Positions 28,543 through 34,461 of a stretch of DNA of 34,461 bases are shown piece by piece. Position numbers and translations under genes: made by a program. The notes below the pieces were generated by a model. It was not told where the DNA came from, made no database searches, and was given only the letters and a program-made list of their open reading frames with translations. Position 1 is the first letter of the stretch; each line of letters opens with the position of its first letter. Source of the DNA: Thermoplasmata archaeon (GTDB lineage: Archaea; Thermoplasmatota; Thermoplasmata; Lutacidiplasmatales; UBA184); the NCBI GenBank assembly GCA_030041735.1, contig JASIBA010000164.1, forward strand, positions 1-34,461, given 5' to 3'.

Positions 28543-29181
28543 ATGCCGAAGGTGCTGCCCGGCTACAAGGCCGAGGCGAGGAAGCGGATCCTCGAGACGG
28601 CGCGGGAGCTGTTCGTCCTGCGCGGATACCGCCGGACCACGATGGACGATGTCGCCGAGCGGGTCGGCGTCAGCAAGGGCACGCTGTACCTCTACTACCG
28701 GAGCAAGGTCGACCTCTTGCGGGACATCCAGGCGACGAACCGCGCCCTCTCCCGACAGTGGATGGACGAGGCGCTCGCGCGGTCGGAGAGCCCCGTGGAT
28801 CGGTTCACCGACACGTTCGAGGACGTGTTCCGACGGGCGATCGGGCGCGAGGAGGTCGCCCTCTTCTTCGAGGTGCTGGGCGAGGCCTCGCACGACGCGG
28901 AGATCCGCGCCGCCCTCCGCGTCGACCACCGGGAGGACCTGCGGAGCCTCCAGCGGTTCCTCCGCGAGCTTCGACGCCGCGGTCAGCTCGCTCCCGACGC
29001 GGATCTCGAAGTCCTCGCGTTCATGATCGTCGGCCTGTTCCAGGCGGCGGTCTGGGATCTCAGCCTGGGCATCGACCCGACCCGCACCCGGCGGGTGCTG
29101 CGCGCGGCATTGAACCAGATGCTCGCGCCGCCGGAGCCACCGGCCTCGCGGGGCCCTCGCCGGGCGCGGGCTCCGCGCTAG
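28543..29181 (+). CDS. TetR/AcrR family transcriptional regulator
   Basis: The 212-aa protein has the TetR DNA-binding domain at residues 8-55: KAEARKRILETARELFVLRGYRRTTMDDVAERVGVSKGTLYLYYRSKVDLL. The C-terminal ligand-binding part is helical and ends with a P/R-rich tail. It is divergent from the DHA2 pump and its operator array sits between the two, so a pump substrate as inducer is the simplest model. Its stop shares the palindrome CTAG with the stop of the convergent DinB gene. Start supported by the TATA box at -27. Confidence 0.95.
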   Translation: MPKVLPGYKAEARKRILETARELFVLRGYRRTTMDDVAERVGVSKGTLYLYYRSKVDLLRDIQATNRALSRQWMDEALARSESPVDRFTDTFEDVFRRAIGREEVALFFEVLGEASHDAEIRAALRVDHREDLRSLQRFLRELRRRGQLAPDADLEVLAFMIVGLFQAAVWDLSLGIDPTRTRRVLRAALNQMLAPPEPPASRGPRRARAPR

Positions 29182-29723
29182 GCGCGCCGTCGCCGCCGGC
29201 CCGCGGTCTGGCGACCCACGTCGATCCAGGTCATCTCGGGGGGCGTCACGTCGTCCTGCCAGAGCGCCCCGATGATCTCCCCCAGGTGGTGCGCCTCTTC
29301 GAAGGTCGTCTGGAGGAGCGCATCCCGGACGGTGTAGCGGCCGGGCATCCAGAACGCGGAGATGCGACGCGCGAGCCGCGCCGGGGTCAGCGTCTCGACG
29401 GTCGCATCGACCTCCGACCAGACCCGGCGCGCGTACGCGTCGAACTCCTTCCAGTTCGTCGGATGCCGACGGGGGTCGTCGAACAGCGGGCCGAGCTCGC
29501 GATCGGAGTTGCGTCCCCGGACGATGAACGTCAGCCAGACCTCGTGGACGTTCAGGACGTGCACCAGCGTGTCGAACAGCGACTCGTGGCCGATCCCGCG
29601 TTTCCGCGAGGCATCCTTCCAGGGCAGCCGACGGACCCGGCGCGCGTACCGGTCGAACAGCTCGCGATCGTAGGCGAGGATCGCCTCGGCATCCTCGCGA
29701 GAGAAGCCCAGCTTCTGCGCCAT
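29178..29723 (-). CDS. DinB/YfiT-like metalloenzyme family protein
   Basis: The 181-aa product is a four-helix-bundle DinB-like protein. The probable metal-binding His residues are in the first helices (GHESLFDTLVHVLNVHEVWL) and near the end (FEEAHHLGEIIGALWQ). In bacteria such proteins act as thiol-dependent transferases or hydrolases; the target here is unknown. The track start at 29888 adds a proline- and arginine-rich shadow; the ATG at 29723 (MAQKLGFSREDAEAILAYDRELFDRYARRV) is the natural start. It follows the proteasome gene on the same strand by 46 bp. Confidence 0.87.
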   Translation of the reverse strand: MAQKLGFSREDAEAILAYDRELFDRYARRVRRLPWKDASRKRGIGHESLFDTLVHVLNVHEVWLTFIVRGRNSDRELGPLFDDPRRHPTNWKEFDAYARRVWSEVDATVETLTPARLARRISAFWMPGRYTVRDALLQTTFEEAHHLGEIIGALWQDDVTPPEMTWIDVGRQTAGRRRRRA

Positions 29724-29769
29724 GCCCCGGCGAAGGCGCCGAGGCATCTCAAGGGTTCGGTCGCGCCGG

Positions 29770-30528
29770 TCAGCGCCCGTTCGACTTGCGCTCGGGCGTG
29801 CCGATGAACGGCAGCCCCTGGACCCGGCGCGCGACCTCGGCGGTCGGCAGCCGGCGCAGGGCGCTCTCGGGCTCGAGGATCGCGGCATCGAGCGCCTCGG
29901 CCTGGAACGGGGTCGGCGAGCCCTCGGCGACCGCCTGCACGGCGAGCTTGAAGGCCGCGTCCTCGGTCATCTTCTCCGCGACCTTCTCCTCGAGGAAGTC
30001 GGCCACGGCGCGGCGGTTGCGGCCGATGGCGTAGGCCTTCCAGCCGATCGTCGCCCCGCTCGGGTCGAGCTCGACCAGACCCGGCGTCCTCGCGTTGAAG
30101 CCTCCCAGGAGCAGCGAGACCGCGAACGGGCGCGTGCCGCCGAACTGCGTGAACTGCTGCAGCAGGGTCCCGAGCGAGTGGCCGAGGAGGCCGTACGGGG
30201 CCGCCTCGCCGTAGGTGATCCGGTGGCGCTGCGCCTCGACCCGGAGGTACTCGACCAGCACCCGCGAGTCGGCGATGAGGCCGGCGGTGACGCATCCGAG
30301 GCCCGTGTCGATGGCGAAGCTCTTCTCGATCGAGCTCGCCTCGGCGAGCGCGCTGACCGGCAGGTTCCGGTACGCGACGAACACGATCCCGGTCTCGTAG
30401 GTCACCGCGACCGCGGTGCCGCCCATCTGGATCGCCTGGAGGGCGTACTCGACCTGGAACAGGCGCCCGTCGGGCGAGAAGACGGTGCTCGCGCGGTCGT
30501 ACGCCATCTGGCCGGGCTGCATCTCCAT
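29770..30528 (-). CDS. psmA: 20S proteasome alpha subunit
   Basis: Forms the outer heptameric rings of the archaeal 20S proteasome and gates entry to the beta rings. The N-terminal gate segment and helix H0 are typical: MEMQPGQMAYDRASTVFSPDGRLFQVEYALQAI, followed by GGTAVAVTYETGIVFVA and DTGLGCVTAGLIADSRVLVEYLRVEAQRHRITYGE. GGTRPFAVSLLLGGF and LVELDPSGATIGWKAYAIG confirm it. 252 aa. I took the ATG at 30528 because a strong ribosome-binding site precedes it; the track start at 30627 adds non-homologous sequence. No beta subunit or PAN is nearby. Confidence 0.97.
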   Translation of the reverse strand: MEMQPGQMAYDRASTVFSPDGRLFQVEYALQAIQMGGTAVAVTYETGIVFVAYRNLPVSALAEASSIEKSFAIDTGLGCVTAGLIADSRVLVEYLRVEAQRHRITYGEAAPYGLLGHSLGTLLQQFTQFGGTRPFAVSLLLGGFNARTPGLVELDPSGATIGWKAYAIGRNRRAVADFLEEKVAEKMTEDAAFKLAVQAVAEGSPTPFQAEALDAAILEPESALRRLPTAEVARRVQGLPFIGTPERKSNGR

Positions 30529-30534
30529 CGCGGA

Positions 30535-30541
30535 ACCCTCC
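30535..30541 (-). promoter_or_regulatory. Shine-Dalgarno sequence that decides the psmA start
   Basis: GGAGGGT on the minus strand, 6 nt before the ATG at 30528. It excludes the longer reading frame and shows that not all transcripts here are leaderless. Confidence 0.7.
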
Positions 30542-30721
30542 GAGGACGGCGCGGCCCAGCGACGGGGGGCATTTGAGCCTAAGCCCCGACCGTTCCTCGA
30601 CCCCACTTGGTGGCGTTCGACCACCACGGGGCGTCGGCGCGCCTGCGGTCCCGGCGCGGCCGAAACGCCTTAGCGAGCGTCCGGCTGGGGCGGACCGCGC
30701 CGGGGCGCGCCCGAGGACCCG

Positions 30722-31234
30722 ATGGCCGACGACGGAACTCCCGAGCGCGTGCGGACCGTTCGCTGGGACGACCCGGCCCGGCTCCTCGAGGCGGCCCGCA
30801 CCCGGTCCGGCGCGGAGATGCTCGAAGCCGTCCGCACGGGCACGCTCCCCGCCCCGCCGATCGCGCAGCTGATCGGCATGCGGATCACCGAGGTCGCCGC
30901 GGGACGGGCGGTCTTCGAGCTCGAGGCCGCGGAGTTCCTCTACAACCCGCTCGGGACGGTCCACGGAGGGATCCTCGCGACGCTGCTCGACTCCGCCATG
31001 GGGTGCGCGCTCCACGCGACGCTCCCCGCCGGCACGTCGTACACGACCCTCGAGGTCCAGCTGCACTTCGTGCGCCCGGTCACGACGCGCGCCGGCACGG
31101 TCCGCGCGATCGGGACGCTGGTCCACGCGGGGGCCACGCTCGCGACCGCGGAGGGCCGGATCGAGGGACGCGACGGGACGCTCTTCGCCCACGGGACCTG
31201 CTCGATGCTGCTGCTCCGTCCGCGGCCGCCCTGA
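30722..31234 (+). CDS. PaaI-type hotdog thioesterase
   Basis: The 170-aa protein has the PaaI thioesterase motif NPLGTVHGGILATLLDSAMGCALHATLPAG. It contains the conserved H-G-G and the Asp on the central helix. TTLEVQLHFVRPV and GTLVHAGATLATAEGRIEGRDGTLFAHGTCSMLLL follow the family pattern. Expected to hydrolyse aromatic or other acyl-CoAs in the cytosol; actual substrate unknown. A TATA-like GCCTTAGC lies about 50 bp upstream. The extra 45 N-terminal residues are polar and charged. Confidence 0.92.
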   Translation: MADDGTPERVRTVRWDDPARLLEAARTRSGAEMLEAVRTGTLPAPPIAQLIGMRITEVAAGRAVFELEAAEFLYNPLGTVHGGILATLLDSAMGCALHATLPAGTSYTTLEVQLHFVRPVTTRAGTVRAIGTLVHAGATLATAEGRIEGRDGTLFAHGTCSMLLLRPRPP

Positions 31235-31254
31235 CGGCGGACCCGCGCGGCAAT

Positions 31255-31265
31255 CCTTTTTACGG
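31255..31265 (+). promoter_or_regulatory. Leaderless promoter of the radical SAM gene
   Basis: CCTTTTTACGG is centred 28 bp before the ATG at 31288, and supports that start over the longer track ORF. Confidence 0.6.
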
Positions 31266-31287
31266 ACCGCGCGGGGTGCGGGCTCCC

Positions 31288-32427
31288 ATGGCGACCGACC
31301 GCCTGCACCTGCTGCCGATGGCGTCGAGCTATCGGGGCGAGCTGTCGCCGGCCTGCGTCCAGTGCAAGGAGGGCCGCAAGATGGTCCTCTTCGTCACGGG
31401 CCTCTGCCGGTTCCGCTGCTTCTACTGTCCCGTTTCGCCGAACCGCAACCAGCTCGACGTGGTGTACGCGAACGAGCGGCGCGTCACCTCCGACGCCGAC
31501 GTCCTGGACGAGGCGCGGGCGATCGGGGCGGCCGGGACCGGGATCACCGGCGGGGACCCGCTCGGCGTGCCGGACCGGGTCGAGCACTACCTCCGACTGC
31601 TGAAGGGCGAGTTCGGGCCCGAGCACCATATCCACCTGTACACGCACGAGCCCCACCCCGGGAAGCTCCGGCGGCTGGCGGGCGCGGGGCTCGACGAGTT
31701 CCGCCTGCACATCCCCCACTACCTGTGGGGTCCGCTCACGGGCGCGGGGGCCGCCTACCGGCGCGTGCTCGAGGAGGCTCCGGCGTGGGGGGTCCGGCGC
31801 GGCGTGGAGATCCCCGTGCTGCCCGAGAAGGAGGCGGAGCTGCGCCGCCTCCTGGTCGCCCTGGATGGGATCGGGGTCGACTTCGTGAACCTGAACGAGC
31901 TGGAGTTCTCCGAGACCAACGAGGACCTGCTGCACGCGCGGTCGTACCGCGTGGACCCGCGGAACGGATGGGGCGTCCGCGGCAGCCGGGCGGTCGCGGA
32001 GCGCGTGGTCCGCGAGATGCGGCTCCGGACCCCGGTCCACTACTGCTCCTCGCGCTTCAAGGACAGCGTGCAGCTGCGCCAGCGGCTCCTGCGACGCGCC
32101 GAGCGGACCGCGCCCGCGTTCGCCGATCGGACGCCCGACGGGACCGTGGTGCTCGGGATCGTGGAACCGACCGGCGGGGCCGACCTCGCCCGATGGAGCC
32201 GGGGCGTCGCCCGGCGACTCGGGCTCGCGCCGGAGGACTACCGCTTCGACCCCGAACGGCGGCGCGTCGAGCTCGCCCCGGCGACCCTGCGGCGGGCCGC
32301 CGCGCGCCTGCCCTGGCCGGCCTTCGAGGTCGAGGTGTACCCCACCGCGGACGCCCTCGAGGTCGAGCGGAGCCCGCTCAACTCGTCCGCGCGGACCACC
32401 ACCGGGGCGGCGATCGGAGGCACGTAG
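31288..32427 (+). CDS. Radical SAM protein related to pyruvate formate-lyase activating enzyme (COG2108-like)
   Basis: The 379-aa protein has the radical SAM cluster motif CRFRCFYCP (CX3CX2C), preceded by an extra Cys pair (ACVQC), and GITGGDPLGVPDRV as the SAM-contacting GGxP-like motif. HIHLYTHEPHP, LDEFRLHIPHYLW and GVEIPVLPEKE form the barrel. FVNLNELEFSETNEDLL and HYCSSRFKDSVQLRQRLLRRA follow. The whole resembles a conserved archaeal family of unknown function related to PFL-activating enzymes. The last residues (after VEVYPTADALEVERSPL) look like a non-conserved tail that overlaps a gene on the minus strand. The track start at 30607 is a shadow of the thioesterase gene; the ATG at 31288 has a promoter. 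Confidence 0.9.
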   Translation: MATDRLHLLPMASSYRGELSPACVQCKEGRKMVLFVTGLCRFRCFYCPVSPNRNQLDVVYANERRVTSDADVLDEARAIGAAGTGITGGDPLGVPDRVEHYLRLLKGEFGPEHHIHLYTHEPHPGKLRRLAGAGLDEFRLHIPHYLWGPLTGAGAAYRRVLEEAPAWGVRRGVEIPVLPEKEAELRRLLVALDGIGVDFVNLNELEFSETNEDLLHARSYRVDPRNGWGVRGSRAVAERVVREMRLRTPVHYCSSRFKDSVQLRQRLLRRAERTAPAFADRTPDGTVVLGIVEPTGGADLARWSRGVARRLGLAPEDYRFDPERRRVELAPATLRRAAARLPWPAFEVEVYPTADALEVERSPLNSSARTTTGAAIGGT

Positions 32428-32609
32428 CCCTCGTCGCAGACGTGGCCGCCCCACGTGAGGTAGCGGCGGTCGCCGCGGCGGTGCTTGATCGAACAGGGTC
32501 CCCAGCCGTCGTCCTCGGCCCCGTACCACATGGGGCAGTCCCGGCAGTGGAGGGGGGAGGCGCGCGCGGCCCGCCCGGCCGGATCCGGCCGGGCCCGGGA
32601 CTTGCTCAT
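32238..32609 (-). CDS. Small Cys-rich protein coupled to folD
   Basis: The ATG at 32609 overlaps the folD stop (ATGA), strong evidence of coupled translation. Residues about 22-62 look conserved: CRDCPMWYGAEDDG, GPCSIKHRRGDRRYL, WGGHVCDEGYVPP. Four Cys (CX2CX13CX18C) could bind a metal or Fe-S cluster. The frame then runs on antisense to the end of the radical SAM gene for about 190 bp with an S/R/A-rich, shadow-like sequence. A one-base shift near ADELSG would meet a stop at once (AGTTGA), so the real protein may be only about 70 residues, or there may be a frameshift in the assembly. I do not know the family. Confidence 0.6.
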   Translation of the reverse strand: MSKSRARPDPAGRAARASPLHCRDCPMWYGAEDDGWGPCSIKHRRGDRRYLTWGGHVCDEGYVPPIAAPVVVRADELSGLRSTSRASAVGYTSTSKAGQGRRAAARRRVAGASSTRRRSGSKR

Positions 32610-33496
32610 GGCGCGCTCGGCCCTCCGTGCAGCAGGTCCCGGGCGCGCACGGCTCCGTCCATCAGCTCCGCGACGGTGACCGGTCCGACTCCGCCCGGGA
32701 CCGGGGTCAGACCTCCGGCCCACCCCTCGAGCGACGCCGCATCCGCATCGCCCACCGCCCGGCTCCCGCCCGGGACGGACGCGTCCGGGACGCTCGAGAG
32801 CCCGACGTCGATGACGTACGACCCCCGCGGGACGACCGTTCGATCCAGGAGCCCCGGTCGGCCGACGCAGGAGAAGATCGTGCGGGCGTCGGCGAGCGCC
32901 CGTCCGAGGTCCGCGGTGCGCGAGTGGGCGATCGTGACCGTCGCGTGCACCCCCTCGGCGCGGCCGGCCAGCGCGAGGGCGAGGGGGAGGCCCACGGTCT
33001 CGGAGCGACCGATCACGGCGACCCGCTCCCCGTCGATCGGGGCGTGGTAGTGGCGCGCGATAGCGAGCGCCGCCCGGGCGACCGCCGGCACGTGCGTGGG
33101 GCGCTGGCCGACCAGCCGGCCGAGGTTGACCGCGCCGACCCCGTCGACGTCCTTCTCCGCGCGCAGCGTGGCGATGGCGGCCGAAAAGTCGTAGGGGCTG
33201 GGCAAGGGGTGCTCGAGGAGCACCGCGTCGACCCCGGGCTCGGCATCGAGCGCGCGGAGCCGCCCGATGAGCGCGTCCGGCCCGGCTCCGGGCGCGATCG
33301 CTTCCTCGCGGAATCCGACCCCGACCGCCGCGGCGGCCCGGGCCTGCCGTTTCAGGTAGAAGCGGAACGGACTGTCGACGTCCCGATGGACGCTCACGAG
33401 CAGCGGCGGGCGGCCGGCCGCGCCGGCCCGCGCGCGCGCCCGGGTCGCCTCGTCGATCGCCGCGGCGACGGGCCGTCCCTCGAGACGCTCGGTCAC
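32606..33496 (-). CDS. folD: FolD-family methylene-tetrahydrofolate dehydrogenase, cyclohydrolase residues altered
   Basis: FolD interconverts methylene-, methenyl- and formyl-tetrahydrofolate with NADP. The 296-aa protein is a clear member: KDVDGVGAVNLGRL, VAVIGRSETVGLPLALAL (dinucleotide binding), TIAHSRT, VIDVGLS, TPVPGGVGPVTVAELM. Tyr47 and Asp118 of the active site are present. The catalytic Lys of Y-x3-K is Gln51 (YLKRQ) and the Gln of VQLPLP is Glu95 (LLEHPLP). The start is a GTG at 33496 with a TATA box at about -28; the longer ORF is a shadow of lonB. It is followed with a 4-bp overlap by the Cys-rich protein. MptD in the same window fits a pterin C1 pathway. Confidence 0.92.
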   Translation of the reverse strand: MTERLEGRPVAAAIDEATRARARAGAAGRPPLLVSVHRDVDSPFRFYLKRQARAAAAVGVGFREEAIAPGAGPDALIGRLRALDAEPGVDAVLLEHPLPSPYDFSAAIATLRAEKDVDGVGAVNLGRLVGQRPTHVPAVARAALAIARHYHAPIDGERVAVIGRSETVGLPLALALAGRAEGVHATVTIAHSRTADLGRALADARTIFSCVGRPGLLDRTVVPRGSYVIDVGLSSVPDASVPGGSRAVGDADAASLEGWAGGLTPVPGGVGPVTVAELMDGAVRARDLLHGGPSAP

Positions 33497-33520
33497 AGGC
33501 GGGCGACGAGCCCGGCGCGA

Positions 33521-33527
33521 TAGATAA
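33521..33527 (-). promoter_or_regulatory. folD leaderless promoter
   Basis: The minus strand reads CGTTATCTATCG, centred 28 bp before the GTG at 33496. Confidence 0.6.
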
Positions 33528-33538
33528 CGAACGACTCC

Positions 33539-33568
33539 GGACGCTCCGGGAGCGCTCCCGGAGCGTCC
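33539..33568. repeat. 30-bp perfect palindrome between folD and lonB
   Basis: GGACGCTCCGGGAGC followed directly by its exact reverse complement, with no spacer. It lies just upstream of the folD TATA box on one side and about 40 bp upstream of the lonB TATA box on the other. It could be an operator for the divergent pair or a hairpin; no function is shown. Confidence 0.75.
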
Positions 33569-33605
33569 CATACGGGGAAAGGAACGCGAGCGGTAACCGA
33601 AGGGA

Positions 33606-33612
33606 TTTATAG
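33606..33612 (+). promoter_or_regulatory. lonB TATA box (TTTATAG)
   Basis: A clear A/T patch in GC-rich DNA. A start site about 26 bp downstream (near 33635) leaves a leader of about 36 nt before the ATG at 33671 and would exclude the in-frame ATG at 33623. Confidence 0.65.
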
Positions 33613-33670
33613 ACTCCACCGCATGGTTCCGACGGCGAGCGGCCCTGCGACTCGGGGTCGACACGCCACC

Positions 33671-34461
33671 ATGGCAGAAGGCGCGGTCACACCGTCGGCG
33701 GAATCCCCCGAGCCGGCGCCGTCCACCGACTTGGAAGAGTGGGCTCGGGCCCTCCCGTACCAGAGCACCGCTCAGGTCGAGGTCCCGCCCCGGCTGCTCG
33801 ACCAGGTGATCGGTCAGGACGAGGCCGTGGAGGTCGCCCGGAAGGCGGCGACCCAGAAGCGGCACATGATGCTGATCGGGGAGCCCGGGACCGGCAAGAG
33901 CATGCTGGCGCGGGCGATGGTCGACTTCCTGCCCAAGGAGCAGCTCCAGGACATCCTCGCCTACCCGAACAACGAGGATCCGAACGAGCCGAAGATCCGG
34001 GTCGTGCCCTCGGGCAAGGGCAAGGAGATTGTCGCGGCCCAGAAGCTCGAGGCGGCCCAGAAGCGCGAGCAGCGGACGATCCTGTTCGTGGTGATCGCGC
34101 TGGCGGTCTTCGGCTTCACGCTCTACATCGCGCTCTCGAGCCACCCGATCGATCTCACCGCGCTCCTCGTCGGTCTCCTCATCGTCCTGATCCTCTACGC
34201 GCTGATCCGGTTCTCCGGCGGCCGGAACGAGGCCGGCGCCGGGGTCGCGAAGCTGCTCGTGTCCCATACGCCCGACGACAAGCCGCCCTTCGTCGACGCG
34301 ACCGGCGCCCATGCGGGCGCGCTCCTCGGCGACGTGAAGCACGACCCGTTCCAGTCCGGCGGGCTCGAGACGCCCCCGCACGACCGCGTCGAGGTCGGGG
34401 CGATCCACCGCGCGAACGGCGGGGTCCTGTTCATCGACGAGATCAACCTGCTGAAGATCGA
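33671..34461 (+). CDS. lonB: Archaeal Lon protease (LonB), membrane-anchored, N-terminal part
   Basis: LonB is a membrane-bound ATP-dependent protease that degrades damaged and regulatory proteins. The 263 visible residues cover the start of the AAA+ domain: VEVPPRLLDQVIGQDEAVEVARKAA, Walker A GEPGTGKS at residues 70-77, then MLARAMVDFLPKEQLQDILAYPNNEDPNEPKI. An insertion with two TM helices (ILFVVIALAVFGFTLYIAL and LTALLVGLLIVLILYALI) follows, which is diagnostic of archaeal LonB. Then DPFQSGGLETPPHDRVEVGAIHRANGGVLFIDEIN includes Walker B. The protease domain lies beyond the window. The ORF track omits the gene because it runs off the end. An acidic, P-rich N-terminus precedes the domain. 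Confidence 0.97.
   Translation, partial: MAEGAVTPSAESPEPAPSTDLEEWARALPYQSTAQVEVPPRLLDQVIGQDEAVEVARKAATQKRHMMLIGEPGTGKSMLARAMVDFLPKEQLQDILAYPNNEDPNEPKIRVVPSGKGKEIVAAQKLEAAQKREQRTILFVVIALAVFGFTLYIALSSHPIDLTALLVGLLIVLILYALIRFSGGRNEAGAGVAKLLVSHTPDDKPPFVDATGAHAGALLGDVKHDPFQSGGLETPPHDRVEVGAIHRANGGVLFIDEINLLKI

Noticed and set aside
32606-34408. 600-aa ORF extending folD over lonB
   Set aside because: The extension is antisense to lonB and crosses the folD promoter; FolD homology begins at the GTG at 33496.

Overview
This window is a piece of a GC-rich archaeal chromosome. The archaeal markers are a rps13-rps4-rps11-rpoD cluster, an EF-1-alpha/rps10 pair, Pelota, archaeal MBF1, a proteasome alpha subunit, a membrane-anchored LonB, MptD-type dihydroneopterin aldolase, and leaderless promoters with TATA boxes about 27 bp before the start codon. 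Bacterial-type genes are mixed in (UvrA, UvrC, DnaJ, FolD, DinB, TetR plus an MFS pump, TopA with zinc fingers). This combination fits a high-GC Thermoplasmatota lineage from soil or sediment. The lineage is my inference; there is no rRNA in the window to settle it.

Layout. 1-350: 5' end of an MFS transporter. 506-4129: pelota, converging on rps13-rps4-rps11-rpoD. 4225-7540 (minus): dnaJ with an RsmC-like methyltransferase, a SAM-hydroxide adenosyltransferase (DUF62), a small membrane protein and a stand-alone Lrp/RAM domain protein. 7689-10268 (plus): an MFS transporter and citrate synthase. 10265-13696 (minus): tuf, rps10, then decarboxylase and synthase genes for archaetidylserine/ethanolamine lipids, then mptD, mostly with overlapping ends. 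13801-16851: a VOC protein, MBF1, then a thiolase-fold protein with a one-base overlap to its OB-fold/Zn-ribbon (DUF35) partner. 16862-18892 (minus): a degenerate Nudix-like protein, a secreted anchored protein, tRNA-Phe(GAA) and a hotdog thioesterase. 19039-26908 (plus): topA, then a creatininase-family gene, uvrA and uvrC in one run. 26856-29181: a 14-TM drug-type MFS pump divergent from a TetR regulator with a three-site operator array between them. 29178-33496: DinB, proteasome alpha, a PaaI-type thioesterase, a COG2108-type radical SAM protein, and folD translationally coupled to a small Cys-rich protein. 33671-end: LonB, cut by the window edge.

The genes are mostly housekeeping: translation and ribosome rescue (ribosomal proteins, EF-1-alpha, Pelota), protein quality control (DnaJ, proteasome, Lon), excision repair and topology (UvrA, UvrC, TopA), pterin/folate C1 chemistry (MptD, FolD) and polar lipid head-group synthesis. 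I found no CRISPR array, IS element, prophage or obvious new multi-gene system. The most unusual points are catalytic-residue losses in otherwise well-conserved enzymes (the thiolase, FolD, DUF62 and Nudix proteins), a UvrC lacking its usual C-terminal HhH domain, basic histone-H1-like tails on several neighbouring cytosolic proteins, and the TetR operator array. No gap between genes exceeds 300 bp.
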